Below are positions 1 to 9,494 of a stretch of DNA of 64,000 nucleotides, piece by piece; position 1 is the first letter of the stretch; every line of letters begins with the position of its first letter. Both the position numbers and the translations under genes were made by a program. A model generated the notes under the pieces. That model was not told where the DNA came from and searched no databases. It saw only the letters and a program-made list of their open reading frames with translations. This DNA comes from Candidatus Hydrogenedentota bacterium (GTDB taxonomy: Bacteria > Hydrogenedentota > Hydrogenedentia > Hydrogenedentales > JAEUWI01): assembly GCA_019637335.1 (NCBI GenBank), contig JAHBVV010000001.1, positions 1 to 64,000 on the forward strand, read 5' to 3'.

Positions 1-325
1 GTATCGCGGCATGACAAGAATGGGCTGGCGCTACTTCAGACCGCTAAAGTGTTACGAACTAACGACAGTGAGCGTTTTGGAGCGCCGACATCTGTGCCGG
101 CAAGGTCGGGGATTCGCCGCAGGCGAAATGCCAGCGCCCCAACACGCGCCCTTTTTAACATTGAAAGCGGCTCATGTGGCGCTCGGATCGAGTTGGAAGT
201 TTAAATGCGATTGCCCTGATTTCCGGGCGGGGGCTGGATGTAGCCAGTGATGGGATAGTTTGCGCACCGAACGCCATGGCGTTACGATAGTCGCCTGGTT
301 GAGGCAGCACGGAGACCATCCCGCC
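1..325. other. gene-free left edge with two dispersed repeats
   Basis: No convincing gene is visible here. Positions 1-56 resemble the stretch at 33610-33668: both begin GTATCGCGGCA and later carry GGCGC(T/C)ACTTC followed by a GCT(A/C)A core, so this is probably one end of a dispersed repeat cut by the window edge. Positions 77-146 are a degenerate copy of the folded repeat at 49671-49762. The remainder leads into the ribosome binding site of the gene starting at 326. Confidence 0.6.
77..146. repeat. dispersed folded repeat, copy 1 (degenerate)
   Basis: It starts TTGGAGCGCCGACAT and ends ATGCCAGCGCCCCAACA, the same outer arms as the better preserved copy at 49671-49762. Between the arms both copies carry a GCCGGCA-type palindrome and a GATTCGCC...GGCGAAATGCC hairpin. 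Three arm positions no longer pair in this copy, so it looks older. Confidence 0.65.
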
Positions 326-1624
326 ATGAAATCTCATACGATGAACCGCCGTACTTTTCTTGCCGCCGCGGGCGCCGCCGGATTGGCCGCGGCCGCTTCA
401 CCATCGGACGGCGCGGCGCAATCCGCGCCCGTTCGCGCGGACTGGCCTCATTTCCTCGGGCCCGCGCGGACCGGGGTTTCGGCGGAGACGGGGCTGCTGA
501 AGACCTGGCCGGAGGAAGGGCCGCCGGTGGTATGGCAGCGGGATATTGGCGAAGGCTATGGCGCGCCGGTGGTGGCGGAGGGGCGGCTGGTGAACTTCCA
601 CCGGATCGGCGACGAGGAAATCGTCGAGTGCGTGGATGCGCTGGATGGGGCCAAGTCGCTTTGGCAATACGGCTACCCGACGCGGTACGTGGATCAGTAC
701 GGTTACAACGGCGGGCCGCGTTCCTCCCCCGCGATCGCGGGCGGGCGCGTGTACACGTATGGCGCGGAGGGGGTTCTGACGTGCGTGGATTTTGCGACGG
801 GCGCGCTGCGCTGGCAGCGCCCGGTGAACCGCGAGTTTAACGCGCCCCAGGGCTTCTTCGGCGCGGGCAGCGCGCCGGTGGTCGACGGCGGCCTGGTGTT
901 CCTGAATACCGGCGGCCCCGACGGCGCGGGCGTGGCGGCGTTTGACGCGGATACGGGGGAGACGGCGTGGACAGCGAGCAACGACACCGCGAGCTACTCC
1001 ACGCCCATTGTGGCGGCGCTCCACGGCGAGCGGCTGGCCATTTTCCACACGGGCGACGGCCTGCTGGTCGTGGAGGCGAAAACGGGGATGGAGCGCTACC
1101 GCTATCCGTTCCGCTCCGAACTGTACGAGTCGGCGATCGCGGCGACGCCGGTGCTCGTGGGCGATGTGGTGTTTCTCTCGGGCGCGTACCATATCGGGGC
1201 GGTGGCCCTGAAGCTTGCGCCGGGCGGCCTGGAGGTGGTCTGGCGCGACGAATTCGCGATGCAGAATCACTGGGCGACGAGCATTTACCACGAGGGGTAT
1301 CTCTACGGCATGGACGGGCGCCACGAGCGGGGATCGAACCTGCGCTGCATTGAGTTTGCGACGGGAAAGGTGGTTTGGACGGCGGAAAAGGGGCTGGGCC
1401 GCGCGTCGTTCATCATGGTGGAGGGGCATCTGATTGCGGTGGGCGAGCGGGGCGATATCGCGCTGATCGAGGCGAGTCCGGAGGGCTACCGGGAGAAGGC
1501 GCGGGTGAAGGTGCTGTATTACCCGGTGTGGACGCCGCCTATACTGGCGCGGGGGCGGCTCTATGTGCGGAACGAGCGGAGCAAGCGGGCGATCAAGTGT
1601 CTCGACCTGCGGGCGGAGGCGTAG
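326..1624 (+). CDS. Tat-exported PQQ-binding-like beta-propeller protein
   Basis: This 432-residue protein begins with a twin-arginine signal (NRRTFLAAAGAAGLAAA), so it is probably exported folded. The mature part has repeated W-rich blades of the PQQ-like/BamB-like propeller kind, for example DALDGAKSLWQYG, DFATGALRWQRP, DADTGETAWTA and EFATGKVVWTA, each with the G-x-x-x-W strand ending. It reads like the outer-membrane assembly/PQQ propeller superfamily without a dehydrogenase active site that I can identify. The start at 326 has GGAG at 311-314; a second Met at 341 is possible. No neighbour on its strand suggests a pathway. Family assignment is firm; substrate or partner is unknown. Confidence 0.85.
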   Translation: MKSHTMNRRTFLAAAGAAGLAAAASPSDGAAQSAPVRADWPHFLGPARTGVSAETGLLKTWPEEGPPVVWQRDIGEGYGAPVVAEGRLVNFHRIGDEEIVECVDALDGAKSLWQYGYPTRYVDQYGYNGGPRSSPAIAGGRVYTYGAEGVLTCVDFATGALRWQRPVNREFNAPQGFFGAGSAPVVDGGLVFLNTGGPDGAGVAAFDADTGETAWTASNDTASYSTPIVAALHGERLAIFHTGDGLLVVEAKTGMERYRYPFRSELYESAIAATPVLVGDVVFLSGAYHIGAVALKLAPGGLEVVWRDEFAMQNHWATSIYHEGYLYGMDGRHERGSNLRCIEFATGKVVWTAEKGLGRASFIMVEGHLIAVGERGDIALIEASPEGYREKARVKVLYYPVWTPPILARGRLYVRNERSKRAIKCLDLRAEA

Positions 1625-1816
1625 CGCGGGCCTGAATTCCGCCGATTTCGATTCCCCGGAAAGCGCCCGCCAATACTACCTCGGATAGAACGTGACAGAG
1701 GTCCATGAGGCGCCGGAGGCGGGCGTCTCGTCTGTCTCGCGATTCCATCTTCCGATCGGGCGCAAGCCCGCCAGGCGTACAACCACGCCACGGCGCCAGC
1801 ATCTTACTACACAACG

Positions 1817-1857
1817 AAAAAACCGGGCCGCCGCGCCTATGTCCGCGGCGGCCCGGT
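1817..1857 (-). terminator. rho-independent terminator of the pyruvate dehydrogenase operon
   Basis: A perfect 14-bp GC-rich stem (1822-1835 with 1844-1857) with an 8-nt loop is followed, read on the minus strand, by a run of six T. It lies 22 bp beyond the stop of the dihydrolipoyl dehydrogenase gene, where an operon end is expected. Confidence 0.9.
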
Positions 1858-1878
1858 GGCCTTGTCTCGTGGTATCGC

Positions 1879-3300
1879 CTACTTCTTCTTCGGGCGGTAG
1901 ATGTGCGTGCTCGTGCCATAGACGGCGCCGGCGGCCTCCATCACCGTTTCGCTGAGTGTCGGGTGCGGGTGGATCGTCAGGTCGAGATCGCTCGCGAGCG
2001 CGCCCATCTCGATCGCCAGCGCGCCTTCCGCGATCATTTCACCCGCGCCCACGCCGACGATGCCCACGCCGAGCACCTGCTGCGTCTCGGGATCCGTGAT
2101 GAGCTTGGTCAGGCCCTCGGTCCGGCCCACGGTCGTCGCCCGGCCCGACGCGGCCCACGGGAAGCGGGAGACGTGCACGGCGCGGCCCTGTTTCTTCGCG
2201 TCATCCTCGGTCAGGCCGCACCACGCGATTTCGGGATCGGTGAAGACCACCGCCGGAATCGCCTGGGGCTCGAAGGCCGCGTTGTGGCCCGCGATGACCT
2301 CCGCCGCCACGCGCCCCTCGGCGGAGGCCTTGTGCGCGAGCATCGCCCCGCCCACGATATCGCCGATCGCGAAGATGTTCGGCTCGGCGGTGCGCATCTG
2401 CGCGTCGACCTCGATGTAGCCCTGTTCGTTCACGACAACACCGGTGCTCTTGAGGCCCAGGCCGCTGGAATTCGGCTTGCGCCCGATGCTCACCAGCACC
2501 TTGTCATACACCCGGTTCGGTTTCTTGATGCCCTCGCCTTCGAGCACGACCTTGATGCCCGCCTTCTGCTCCTTCATCTCCGCGATCTTGGTGTTGAGCA
2601 GGATTTCCTTGAACTGCTTCTCCAGGCGATCGTGAAGCGGCTTCACCAGGTCGCGGTCCGCGCCCGGCAGCAGCCCGGGCATCATCTCCACGCACGTGAC
2701 TTCCGAACCCAGCGCGGTGTACACCGTGCCGAGCTCCAGCCCGATGTAACCGCCGCCCACGAGGAGCAGGCTCTCCGGGATATCCTTCATCTTAAGGGCG
2801 CCCGTCGAATTCATGATCCGGTCGGACTCGATGAGCGGGCCGAAACGCGCCGGGCGCGATCCCGCCGCGATGATCGTGTATTCCGCGGCCAGCTTGACTT
2901 GCTTTCCGTCCTGCAGGGTGACGATGATTTCCCGCGGCCCGGCAAAGGTGCCCCGGCCGCGGATGTAGTTAATCTTGCGCGCTTTGCAGAGCTGCCCCAG
3001 GCCGCTGGTCATCTGGTGCACCACGCCCTCGGTCGCGGCGCGGACGCGGTCGAGGTCGATTTCGGGCTCGGCGAACTTCAGGCCGAAATGCGCCGATTCG
3101 CGGGCCTCGTTAATCACGCGTGCGACGTGCAGGAGCGCCTTCGACGGAATGCAACCGCGGTACAGGCAGGTGCCGCCCGGGTTTTCCTCGACGTCGATCA
3201 GGGTGACTTCCAGCCCCAGGTCTGCCGCCATGAACGCGGCCGCGTACCCGCCCGGGCCGCCGCCCAGCACGGCCACCTGTGTGCTCTGATTGCTGCTCAT
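1879..3300 (-). CDS. lpdA: dihydrolipoyl dehydrogenase (E3)
   Basis: This flavoprotein of 473 residues reoxidises the lipoyl groups of the pyruvate dehydrogenase complex and reduces NAD+. The FAD-binding motif VLGGGPGGYAAAF is near residues 11-23. The redox-active disulfide is GGTCLYRGC, Cys45-x4-Cys50. The second nucleotide-binding motif is LLVGGGYIGLELG, the late FAD motif is IFAIGD, and the C-terminal HPHPTLSE supplies the active-site His and Glu. Length is normal. It is the last gene of E1-E2-E3 on this strand, 90 bp after E2, and a strong terminator follows. The residues before the second Cys (LYRG instead of LNVG) are an accepted variant. Confidence 0.96.
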   Translation of the reverse strand: MSSNQSTQVAVLGGGPGGYAAAFMAADLGLEVTLIDVEENPGGTCLYRGCIPSKALLHVARVINEARESAHFGLKFAEPEIDLDRVRAATEGVVHQMTSGLGQLCKARKINYIRGRGTFAGPREIIVTLQDGKQVKLAAEYTIIAAGSRPARFGPLIESDRIMNSTGALKMKDIPESLLLVGGGYIGLELGTVYTALGSEVTCVEMMPGLLPGADRDLVKPLHDRLEKQFKEILLNTKIAEMKEQKAGIKVVLEGEGIKKPNRVYDKVLVSIGRKPNSSGLGLKSTGVVVNEQGYIEVDAQMRTAEPNIFAIGDIVGGAMLAHKASAEGRVAAEVIAGHNAAFEPQAIPAVVFTDPEIAWCGLTEDDAKKQGRAVHVSRFPWAASGRATTVGRTEGLTKLITDPETQQVLGVGIVGVGAGEMIAEGALAIEMGALASDLDLTIHPHPTLSETVMEAAGAVYGTSTHIYRPKKK

Positions 3301-3390
3301 ACGCTATCCTTCTCCCCGTGCGGGGCCATTTTCGTGTTGGTCCGCCGGCGCGCCCCCGATGCGGCGCACCCGGCGCGGGTTCCCGTCGTC

Positions 3391-4725
3391 TCAGGACTCG
3401 AGAATCAGTTTCCAGGGGTTTTCCAGCGCCTCGGCCACCCAGCGCATGAAGCGCGCGGCGTCCGCGCCGTCGATCAGGCGGTGGTCGTAGGAAAGGCTCA
3501 GCGGCAGCATGGTGCGCGGCACGAGCTGGCCATTCTGGAAGACGCCCTCGATCGAGGAGCGAGACACCCCGAGAATCGCCACTTCCGGCGCGTTGATGAT
3601 CGGCGTGAATCCCGTGCCGCCGATGCCGCCGAGATTGCTGATGGTGAACGTCGTGCCGGACATGTCCTCCAGCGTGAGCTTCCGGTCGCGCGCCTTCTTG
3701 GCAAGCACCGGCAGCTCCAGCGCGAGTTCCTGGAGGCTCTTCCGGTCGACATCGCGCACCGCCGGCACCAGCAGGCCCGCCGGCGTATCCACCGCGATTC
3801 CGATGTGGTAGTACTGCTTCAGCACCACCTCTTCGCTTTCAAAATCCAGACTTGCATTGAACTTCGGAAAGCGGCGCAGCGCCTCGGTGATCACCTTCAT
3901 CAGGAACACCGTCACCGTGAGGCTGCCTCCCTCCGCCTTGATGGCCGGCGCGTACTGCTGGCGGACCTGCTCCAGCGCCGTGATGTCCGCCTTCTCAAAA
4001 TGCGTCACGTGCGGGATCGTGGTCCAGCAGTGTTCCATGTGCTCGGCGGTCTTCTTCCGGATCCCGCTCATCGCCTCGCGAACCACCGCGCCCCAGCGAT
4101 CGTCCGAGCGCGCGCCGGAAAGCGCCGGCGGGCCCGTGCGAACCGGCACGGGCGCCCGGGACGCGTCGCCCGGCTCGGATTTTGCCGCCGGGGCTTCGGC
4201 GGAAGGCGCCCCGCCCGCCGCATAGGCTTCCACGTCCTGCGCGCTTACGCGGCCCGACGGATCCGAGGTCGGAACATCATCCAGTTGGACGCCGAGTTCG
4301 CGGGCGAGCTTGCGCACCGAGGGGGAGGCGAGCACCTTGCCCGAGGAGCGCTTCGCCGCGGGCGTCGCCGCCGGGGCGGCTTTGCGCGCGGCCGGCGCGG
4401 GCTTCGATTCTTCCTTTGGAGCGGGCTTGGATTCGGCCTTCGGCGCTTCCTTCTTTTCCGCCGCCGGAGCCTTCGCCGCCGCACCCTCGGTCCGGTCGGC
4501 GATCAGGATCACCTGGCCGACGGACACCTTGTCGCCCGGCTTGACCTTGATTTCCTTGATTGTGCCGCTGAAGGGAAGCGGGATCTCCGCGACGGCCTTG
4601 TCGGTCTCGATCTCGATGATGGGGCTGTTGGCCGACACCGATTCCCCCACGGAAGCCAGCACGCTGGCCACGGTGCCGGAGGTGACGCCCTCGCCAAGCT
4701 CGGGAAGTTTGAACTCTGTTGCCAT
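3391..4725 (-). CDS. aceF: dihydrolipoamide acetyltransferase (E2 of pyruvate dehydrogenase)
   Basis: This 444-residue protein forms the core of the complex and moves acetyl groups from lipoyl-lysine to CoA. A single lipoyl domain covers residues 1-75, with the lipoylated Lys43 in ETDKAVAEI. An Ala/Pro/Lys-rich swinging linker follows (about 78-130), then a peripheral subunit-binding domain (VLASPSVRKLAREL...GRVSAQDV). The C-terminal catalytic domain carries DHRLIDG near residues 414-420, with His415 and Asp419. It has one lipoyl domain where enteric E2 has three. It lies between the E1 and E3 genes, so the acyl substrate is most likely pyruvate-derived. Confidence 0.95.
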   Translation of the reverse strand: MATEFKLPELGEGVTSGTVASVLASVGESVSANSPIIEIETDKAVAEIPLPFSGTIKEIKVKPGDKVSVGQVILIADRTEGAAAKAPAAEKKEAPKAESKPAPKEESKPAPAARKAAPAATPAAKRSSGKVLASPSVRKLARELGVQLDDVPTSDPSGRVSAQDVEAYAAGGAPSAEAPAAKSEPGDASRAPVPVRTGPPALSGARSDDRWGAVVREAMSGIRKKTAEHMEHCWTTIPHVTHFEKADITALEQVRQQYAPAIKAEGGSLTVTVFLMKVITEALRRFPKFNASLDFESEEVVLKQYYHIGIAVDTPAGLLVPAVRDVDRKSLQELALELPVLAKKARDRKLTLEDMSGTTFTISNLGGIGGTGFTPIINAPEVAILGVSRSSIEGVFQNGQLVPRTMLPLSLSYDHRLIDGADAARFMRWVAEALENPWKLILES

Positions 4726-4888
4726 GGATAGTTGTCCCTGAGTCGTGTTTCACGCCCGGCGGCGGCCCGTTCCGCGGCGCGGCCGGCGGCGTGGAAGAAT
4801 CGTTCGCGGGCCCGATTCGCAACCCGCTCTCTCATTTTGTGCTGGATATGCCTCGCGCGGCCCGGTGGCGGCTACGCCCCGGAATCGC

Positions 4889-7558
4889 CTACGACGTCGC
4901 CGGATCGGGCTTCGTCGCGGATATCTTCAGTTCGGCCATCGCCTTCTTCACCACGTCGATCTTAATCTTGCCGTCGCGCGCGAGCGCCGAAAGCGTCGCC
5001 AGCACAATGTGGCGCGCGTCCACCTCAAAGTGGTCGCGCAGCGCGGCGCGCGATTCGCTGCGACCGAAACCATCCGTGCCCAGGCTCTCGATGCCCTGCG
5101 GCACCCACTTGGCCACGCCGTCCGGCAGGATTTTCATATAGTCGGACGCCGCCACGATCACGCCCGGCTCATTCGCGAGACACTTGGCGATGTGGGGCAC
5201 GCGCGGTCGCGATCCGGGGTGCAGCCGGTTCCAACGCTCCGCCGCGAGACCGTCGCGCCGCAACTCGGTGTAGCTCGTGACGCTCCAGACATCCGCCGAA
5301 ACCTTGTACTTCTCCAGCAGCTTCTGCGCCTTGAGCACTTCGTTCATGATCGCGCCGCTGCCGAGCAACTGCGCGTGGAGTTTGGTCTTATCCTTGAGAT
5401 CGGAGGGCTTGAACTTGTACAGGCCCTTGAGAATGCCCTCGCGCACGCCCTTGCCTTTGGGCATCGCCGGCATCGGATACGGCTCATTCTCCACCGTCAG
5501 GTAGTAGAACACGCTTTCCTGCTTCTCGTACATCCGCCGGATGCCGTCCTGAACGATAATCGCCAGTTCGAACGCGAAGGCCGGATCGTAGCTGATCATG
5601 TTGGGCACCGTGCTGCCCAGGACGAGGCTGTGCCCGTCCTGGTGCTGGAGCCCCTCGCCGTTCAGCGTTGTGCGGCCCGCCGTACCGCCCACCAGGAAGC
5701 CCTTGGCGCGGATGTCGCCGGCGAGCCACACGAGGTCGCCGATGCGCTGCATGCCGAACATCGAGTAGTAGATGAAGAAGGGGATCGTGTTGATCGCGTG
5801 GGTGGCGTACGCCGTGCCCGCCGCGAGCAGCGAGCACATGGACCCCGCTTCGTTGATGCCCTCCTGCAGGATCTGGCCGTCCTTCGCCTCGCGGTAGTAC
5901 AGCAGGTTGTCGGCGTCGACGGGCTCGTACAGCTGCCCCTTGGAGGAGTAAATGCCGACCTGGCGGAAGAGGCCGTCCATACCGAAGGTGCGCGCCTCGT
6001 CCGGGACGATCGGCACGATCAGCTTGCCCAGCGTCTTGTCGCGCAGGAGCTGGGAGAGAATGCGCACGAACACCATCGTCGTGGAGACCGCGCGATCGTT
6101 GCCCGAGAAGAATTCCTTGATCAGGTCGTCCGAGGGGGCCTTCAGCGGCTTTACCGTCACGTCCCGCCGGGGCAGGTAGCCGCCAAGCGCGCGGCGGCGC
6201 TCCTGGAGATACTGCATCTCGGGGCTGTCTTCGGCCGGCTTGTAAAACGGCGCGTAGGCGATTTCCTCGTCCGTGATCGGGATGCCGAAGTTGCCCCGGA
6301 ACTCGCGGAGTTCATCCTCGTTGAGCTTTTTCTGCTGGTGGGTGATGTTCTTGCCTTCACCCGCTTCGCCCAGGCCGTAGCCCTTCACGGTCTTTGCCAG
6401 GATTACCGTCGGGCGGCCTTCGGTCTCCACCGCCTTCTTGTACGCGGCGTACACCTTAATCGGATCGTGTCCCCCGCGCTTGATCCGGCGGAGCTGTTCA
6501 TCGGTCAGCGTGTCGAGCAGCGGCTCAAGCTCGGGATCGCGCTCGAGGAACCAGGTGCGAATATAATCGCCGGTCTCGACGGTAAATTTCTGGTAGGATC
6601 CGTCGACCGCGTTCTCCAGCACCTGGATCAGCCGCCCCCCGAGATCCGACGCAAAAATCGGGTCCCACTCGCTGCCCCAGATCACCTTGATCACGTTCCA
6701 GCCCGCGCCGCGGAAAATGCGCTCCAGCTCCTGGATGATCTTCCCGTTGCCGCGCACCGGCCCGTCGAGCCGCTGGAGGTTGCAGTTGATCACGAAAATC
6801 AGGTTATCGAGCTGCTCGCGCACCGCCAGCCCGATGGCCCCGAGCGTCTCGGGCTCGTCGCACTCGCCGTCGCCCAGGAACGCCCACACGTGCCCGCCGT
6901 TGTCCGGCTTCAGGCCGCGGTGCTCGAGGTAGCGGTTAAAACGCGCCTGGTAGATGGCCATGATCGGGCCCAGCCCCATCGACACGGTCGGAAACTGCCA
7001 GAAATCCGGCATGAGCCACGGGTGCGGGTAGGAGGAAAGGCCGCCGCCCTTGGCCAGTTCGCGGCGGAAGTTGTTCAGATGCTTCTCGGAAAGGCGCCCC
7101 TCCACGTAGGCGCGGGCGTACATCCCGGGAGAGGCGTGTCCCTGAAAATAGATTTGGTCGCCCCCGTGGTCTTCCGTGCGCCCGTGGAAAAAGTGATTGA
7201 ATCCCACTTCATACAGCGACGCGGAGGAGGCATACGTCGAAATGTGCCCCCCGATGCCGTCGCTCTCGCGGTTCGCGCGAACAACCATGGACATGGCGTT
7301 CCACCGGATGGTGGATTTGATAAGCCGTTCGAGTTCCCGATCCCCCGGGTACTCGGGCTCCTCGTCGGCCGGAATCGTGTTTATATACGGCGTATTTGCG
7401 GTAAAGGGCAGGCGAACGCCCCGCTCGTATGCCCGGTCCGAAAGCTTGTCGAGCAATTCCCGACCGACATGCACGTCGGTCTCGTCCAACAGCGCGTCCA
7501 GGGCGTCCAGCCACTCCTGGGCTACTTGTTCATCCAGAGATCCGTGTTCCATACTCAC
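4889..7558 (-). CDS. aceE: pyruvate dehydrogenase E1 component, homodimeric type
   Basis: This 889-residue thiamine-diphosphate enzyme decarboxylates pyruvate and acetylates E2. Its length and single-chain layout match the homodimeric AceE family rather than split alpha/beta E1. The ThDP/Mg motif is FLGDGECDEPETLG followed by NLIFVINCNLQRLDGPV (roughly residues 223-265). The RWNAMSMVVRAN, GHISTYAS and GHASPGMYARA blocks near residues 95-170 are AceE hallmarks. It is first in the E1-E2-E3 operon, 162 bp upstream of E2. A promoter candidate lies about 120 bp upstream of the start. Purine-rich AAGGAT sits 16 nt before the ATG, so the ribosome binding site is not ideal. Confidence 0.96.
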   Translation of the reverse strand: MSMEHGSLDEQVAQEWLDALDALLDETDVHVGRELLDKLSDRAYERGVRLPFTANTPYINTIPADEEPEYPGDRELERLIKSTIRWNAMSMVVRANRESDGIGGHISTYASSASLYEVGFNHFFHGRTEDHGGDQIYFQGHASPGMYARAYVEGRLSEKHLNNFRRELAKGGGLSSYPHPWLMPDFWQFPTVSMGLGPIMAIYQARFNRYLEHRGLKPDNGGHVWAFLGDGECDEPETLGAIGLAVREQLDNLIFVINCNLQRLDGPVRGNGKIIQELERIFRGAGWNVIKVIWGSEWDPIFASDLGGRLIQVLENAVDGSYQKFTVETGDYIRTWFLERDPELEPLLDTLTDEQLRRIKRGGHDPIKVYAAYKKAVETEGRPTVILAKTVKGYGLGEAGEGKNITHQQKKLNEDELREFRGNFGIPITDEEIAYAPFYKPAEDSPEMQYLQERRRALGGYLPRRDVTVKPLKAPSDDLIKEFFSGNDRAVSTTMVFVRILSQLLRDKTLGKLIVPIVPDEARTFGMDGLFRQVGIYSSKGQLYEPVDADNLLYYREAKDGQILQEGINEAGSMCSLLAAGTAYATHAINTIPFFIYYSMFGMQRIGDLVWLAGDIRAKGFLVGGTAGRTTLNGEGLQHQDGHSLVLGSTVPNMISYDPAFAFELAIIVQDGIRRMYEKQESVFYYLTVENEPYPMPAMPKGKGVREGILKGLYKFKPSDLKDKTKLHAQLLGSGAIMNEVLKAQKLLEKYKVSADVWSVTSYTELRRDGLAAERWNRLHPGSRPRVPHIAKCLANEPGVIVAASDYMKILPDGVAKWVPQGIESLGTDGFGRSESRAALRDHFEVDARHIVLATLSALARDGKIKIDVVKKAMAELKISATKPDPATS

Positions 7559-7678
7559 TGGCGCCGGCTATCCTTTCCGCTTCGATGCGCCCGCGCCCGC
7601 GCGGGCACACTACGGCCCGCGTCGCCAGGCAGGGAAGCGCATCATGCTGCTGGCCCGGCACGATCCAGGCCAACGCGT

Positions 7679-7708
7679 ATTGTATGCCACGCACGCGCCG
7701 GGCTTCAA
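7679..7708 (-). promoter_or_regulatory. candidate sigma70 promoter for aceE-aceF-lpdA
   Basis: Read on the minus strand, TTGAAG (7708-7703) and TACAAT (7684-7679) are 18 nt apart. The site lies in the 177-bp gap between the ABC ATPase gene and aceE. It would give a leader of roughly 115 nt and make the dehydrogenase operon independent of thrC. Confidence 0.45.
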
Positions 7709-7735
7709 GGCCACTGCGCGCGCCCGAGGCTCCGG

Positions 7736-8473
7736 CTACGCGCCCGACGCGCCCGATTCCCGCTGCCGCGAGAGGAATTGGCGCACAAAATCCGTGGCGG
7801 GCGCCTCCAGAATCTCGCGGGGCGACCCGATCTGGTGGCAGACGCCATCCTTCATCACCGCGATGCGGTCCGCCAGCTCGATCGCTTCTTCCTGGTCGTG
7901 TGTAACATAGATAGCCGTGATGCCAAGCTTTTTCTGGATTTCCGCAAGTTGCGCGCGCGTGGCGTAGCGCAGTTCCGCGTCCAGATTGCTCAGCGGCTCG
8001 TCGAGCAGCAGGATTTCCGGGTGGACCGCGAGCGCCCGCGCAAGCGCCACGCGCTGCTGTTGGCCGCCGCTTAACTCCGTGACCCAGCGGCGCTCCAAAC
8101 GCTCCAGCTGCACCAGCGCGAGGGACGCGCGCACGCGCTCGGGGATCAGGGTCTTGTCCATGCGCTGCGCGCGAAGCCCGAACGCGACGTTCTCAAACAC
8201 GTTCATGTGGGGAAAAAGCGCGTAACTCTGGAAGACCATCGCGGCCTTCCGGCGCTCGGGCGGCTCGTGGGTGACGTCACGCCCGCCGAAGTAAATCGCG
8301 CCGGAATCCAGCTCTTCGAGCCCCGCGATGCTCCGCAGGGTCGTCGTTTTCCCGCATCCCGAAGGCCCGAGCAACGCGAAGAACTCGCCCTGCGCGATCT
8401 CGCAGGAAAAATCCCGCACGCCGCCGCCCTCGGCGAAGACCCGCGTGACCCTTTCGAGGCGAACGCTGCTCAT
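7736..8473 (-). CDS. ABC transporter ATP-binding protein (FbpC/PotA-like)
   Basis: This 245-residue ATPase powers import of a substrate delivered by a periplasmic binding protein. Visible motifs are Walker A GPSGCGKTTT (about 35-44), the Q-loop in MVFQSYALFPHMNV, the signature LSGGQQQR, Walker B ILLLDEPLSNLD and the switch His in VTHD. It most resembles the iron/spermidine/molybdate group but ends after the ATPase domain, without the C-terminal TOBE region usual there. Its start overlaps the stop of the binding-protein gene by 4 bp (ATGA), so the two are translationally coupled. No permease gene lies next to it. Confidence 0.88.
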   Translation of the reverse strand: MSSVRLERVTRVFAEGGGVRDFSCEIAQGEFFALLGPSGCGKTTTLRSIAGLEELDSGAIYFGGRDVTHEPPERRKAAMVFQSYALFPHMNVFENVAFGLRAQRMDKTLIPERVRASLALVQLERLERRWVTELSGGQQQRVALARALAVHPEILLLDEPLSNLDAELRYATRAQLAEIQKKLGITAIYVTHDQEEAIELADRIAVMKDGVCHQIGSPREILEAPATDFVRQFLSRQRESGASGA

Positions 8474-9459
8474 GGGGCCTCAAAGATCTCCCTCTTCCAC
8501 CGCTCGCACCAGGCGTTTTCTTTTTCCGCGAACGCGGCCCAGTCGATCTCCATGGCGCCGATCCGCTGCGCCACGAGCTTCGGCGGCAGCGCCGCGGCGT
8601 CTATATCGTTCCGGGCCGGGAGCTTGGCGTATTCCGCGGCCTGATGCACGAGCGCTTCCTTCGTGGTCACGAAGTCATAGAACTTCCGCGCCCACTCGGG
8701 ATTCGGGCCACCCTTGACCAGCGCGATGCCGTCCGTCAGCACGGGCGTGTCCGGCGGGATGTAATAATCGAAGGGAAACCCGTTTCGCACCGCCTGCATC
8801 ACGATATCCGGCATCAGCCAGATGCTGATCTGGCCCGGATTCTTCTTGATATGGTCGAAGAGCAGCGCGGGGTTGCCCAGGTATTGCCCCGTCTGCCCGT
8901 GAAAGTCGCGCAGCCATTCAATCCCGGCGTCTTCCGCGCCCGCGCGGTGGATCATCGCGCAGATAAAGGTGCGCATCGTGCCCGATTCAAGCGGGCGGCG
9001 CAAACTGATCTTGCCCCGCCACGCTTCGTCGAGCAGCCCGTCCCACGTGCGCGGCATGTCCGCCGCCGTGTAGTGGCGATCGTTAAAGAGGATCGCGAGT
9101 GGGGACAGGTACGTGGCGTGCCACCGTCCCTCGGAATCCTTGTATTCCGGCGACAGCGCATCCGCCCATTCCGGCGTGTATGGCGCAAGCAGGCCCTCGT
9201 CCGCGGCCTGCATGAACATGGTCGAGGGCGCGCCCCACCAGATGTCGCACTGCGGGCGGTTGCGCTCGGCCAGGAGCCGGCTGTGCACCTCCTTGGCGCC
9301 CATATCGACCATGTGGACATCAACGCCGGGGTGCGCCGCCTCGAACAGGACCTCGTAATCCCCCAGCATTTCGGCGCCGTGGGGGCTGTAGACGACGATG
9401 ACATTGGAGGGCCCGCATCCCGCCAGGAGCAGGACGCCCATCCAGATCGCGTGTTTCAT
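8470..9459 (-). CDS. extracellular solute-binding lipoprotein (iron-type ABC importer)
   Basis: This 329-residue protein begins MKHAIWMGVLLLAGCGPSN. The LLAGC lipobox predicts a lipid-anchored Cys15. The mature start NVIVVYSPHGAEMLGDYEVLFEA and later CDIWWGAPSTMFMQA, LAILFNDRHY and DGIALVKGGPNPEWARKFYDF are typical of the Fe3+-type (FbpA/AfuA) binding-protein family, which also includes thiamine and phosphonate binders. Start chosen at the lipobox Met; the frame stays open upstream but codes no plausible signal. It lies 35 bp after thrC and overlaps the ATPase gene. Ligand is not certain. Confidence 0.85.
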   Translation of the reverse strand: MKHAIWMGVLLLAGCGPSNVIVVYSPHGAEMLGDYEVLFEAAHPGVDVHMVDMGAKEVHSRLLAERNRPQCDIWWGAPSTMFMQAADEGLLAPYTPEWADALSPEYKDSEGRWHATYLSPLAILFNDRHYTAADMPRTWDGLLDEAWRGKISLRRPLESGTMRTFICAMIHRAGAEDAGIEWLRDFHGQTGQYLGNPALLFDHIKKNPGQISIWLMPDIVMQAVRNGFPFDYYIPPDTPVLTDGIALVKGGPNPEWARKFYDFVTTKEALVHQAAEYAKLPARNDIDAAALPPKLVAQRIGAMEIDWAAFAEKENAWCERWKREIFEAP

Positions 9460-9494
9460 TGAAATGACTCCCAGCAGGGTAAGGTGGCGCGGGA

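Noticed and set aside
1705-8074. Very long open frames on the plus strand opposite the dehydrogenase genes (two of about 1000 codons)
   Set aside because: They are antisense to pyruvate dehydrogenase genes with full motifs. GC-rich DNA keeps such frames open; the products are Arg/His/Ala-rich and match no fold.
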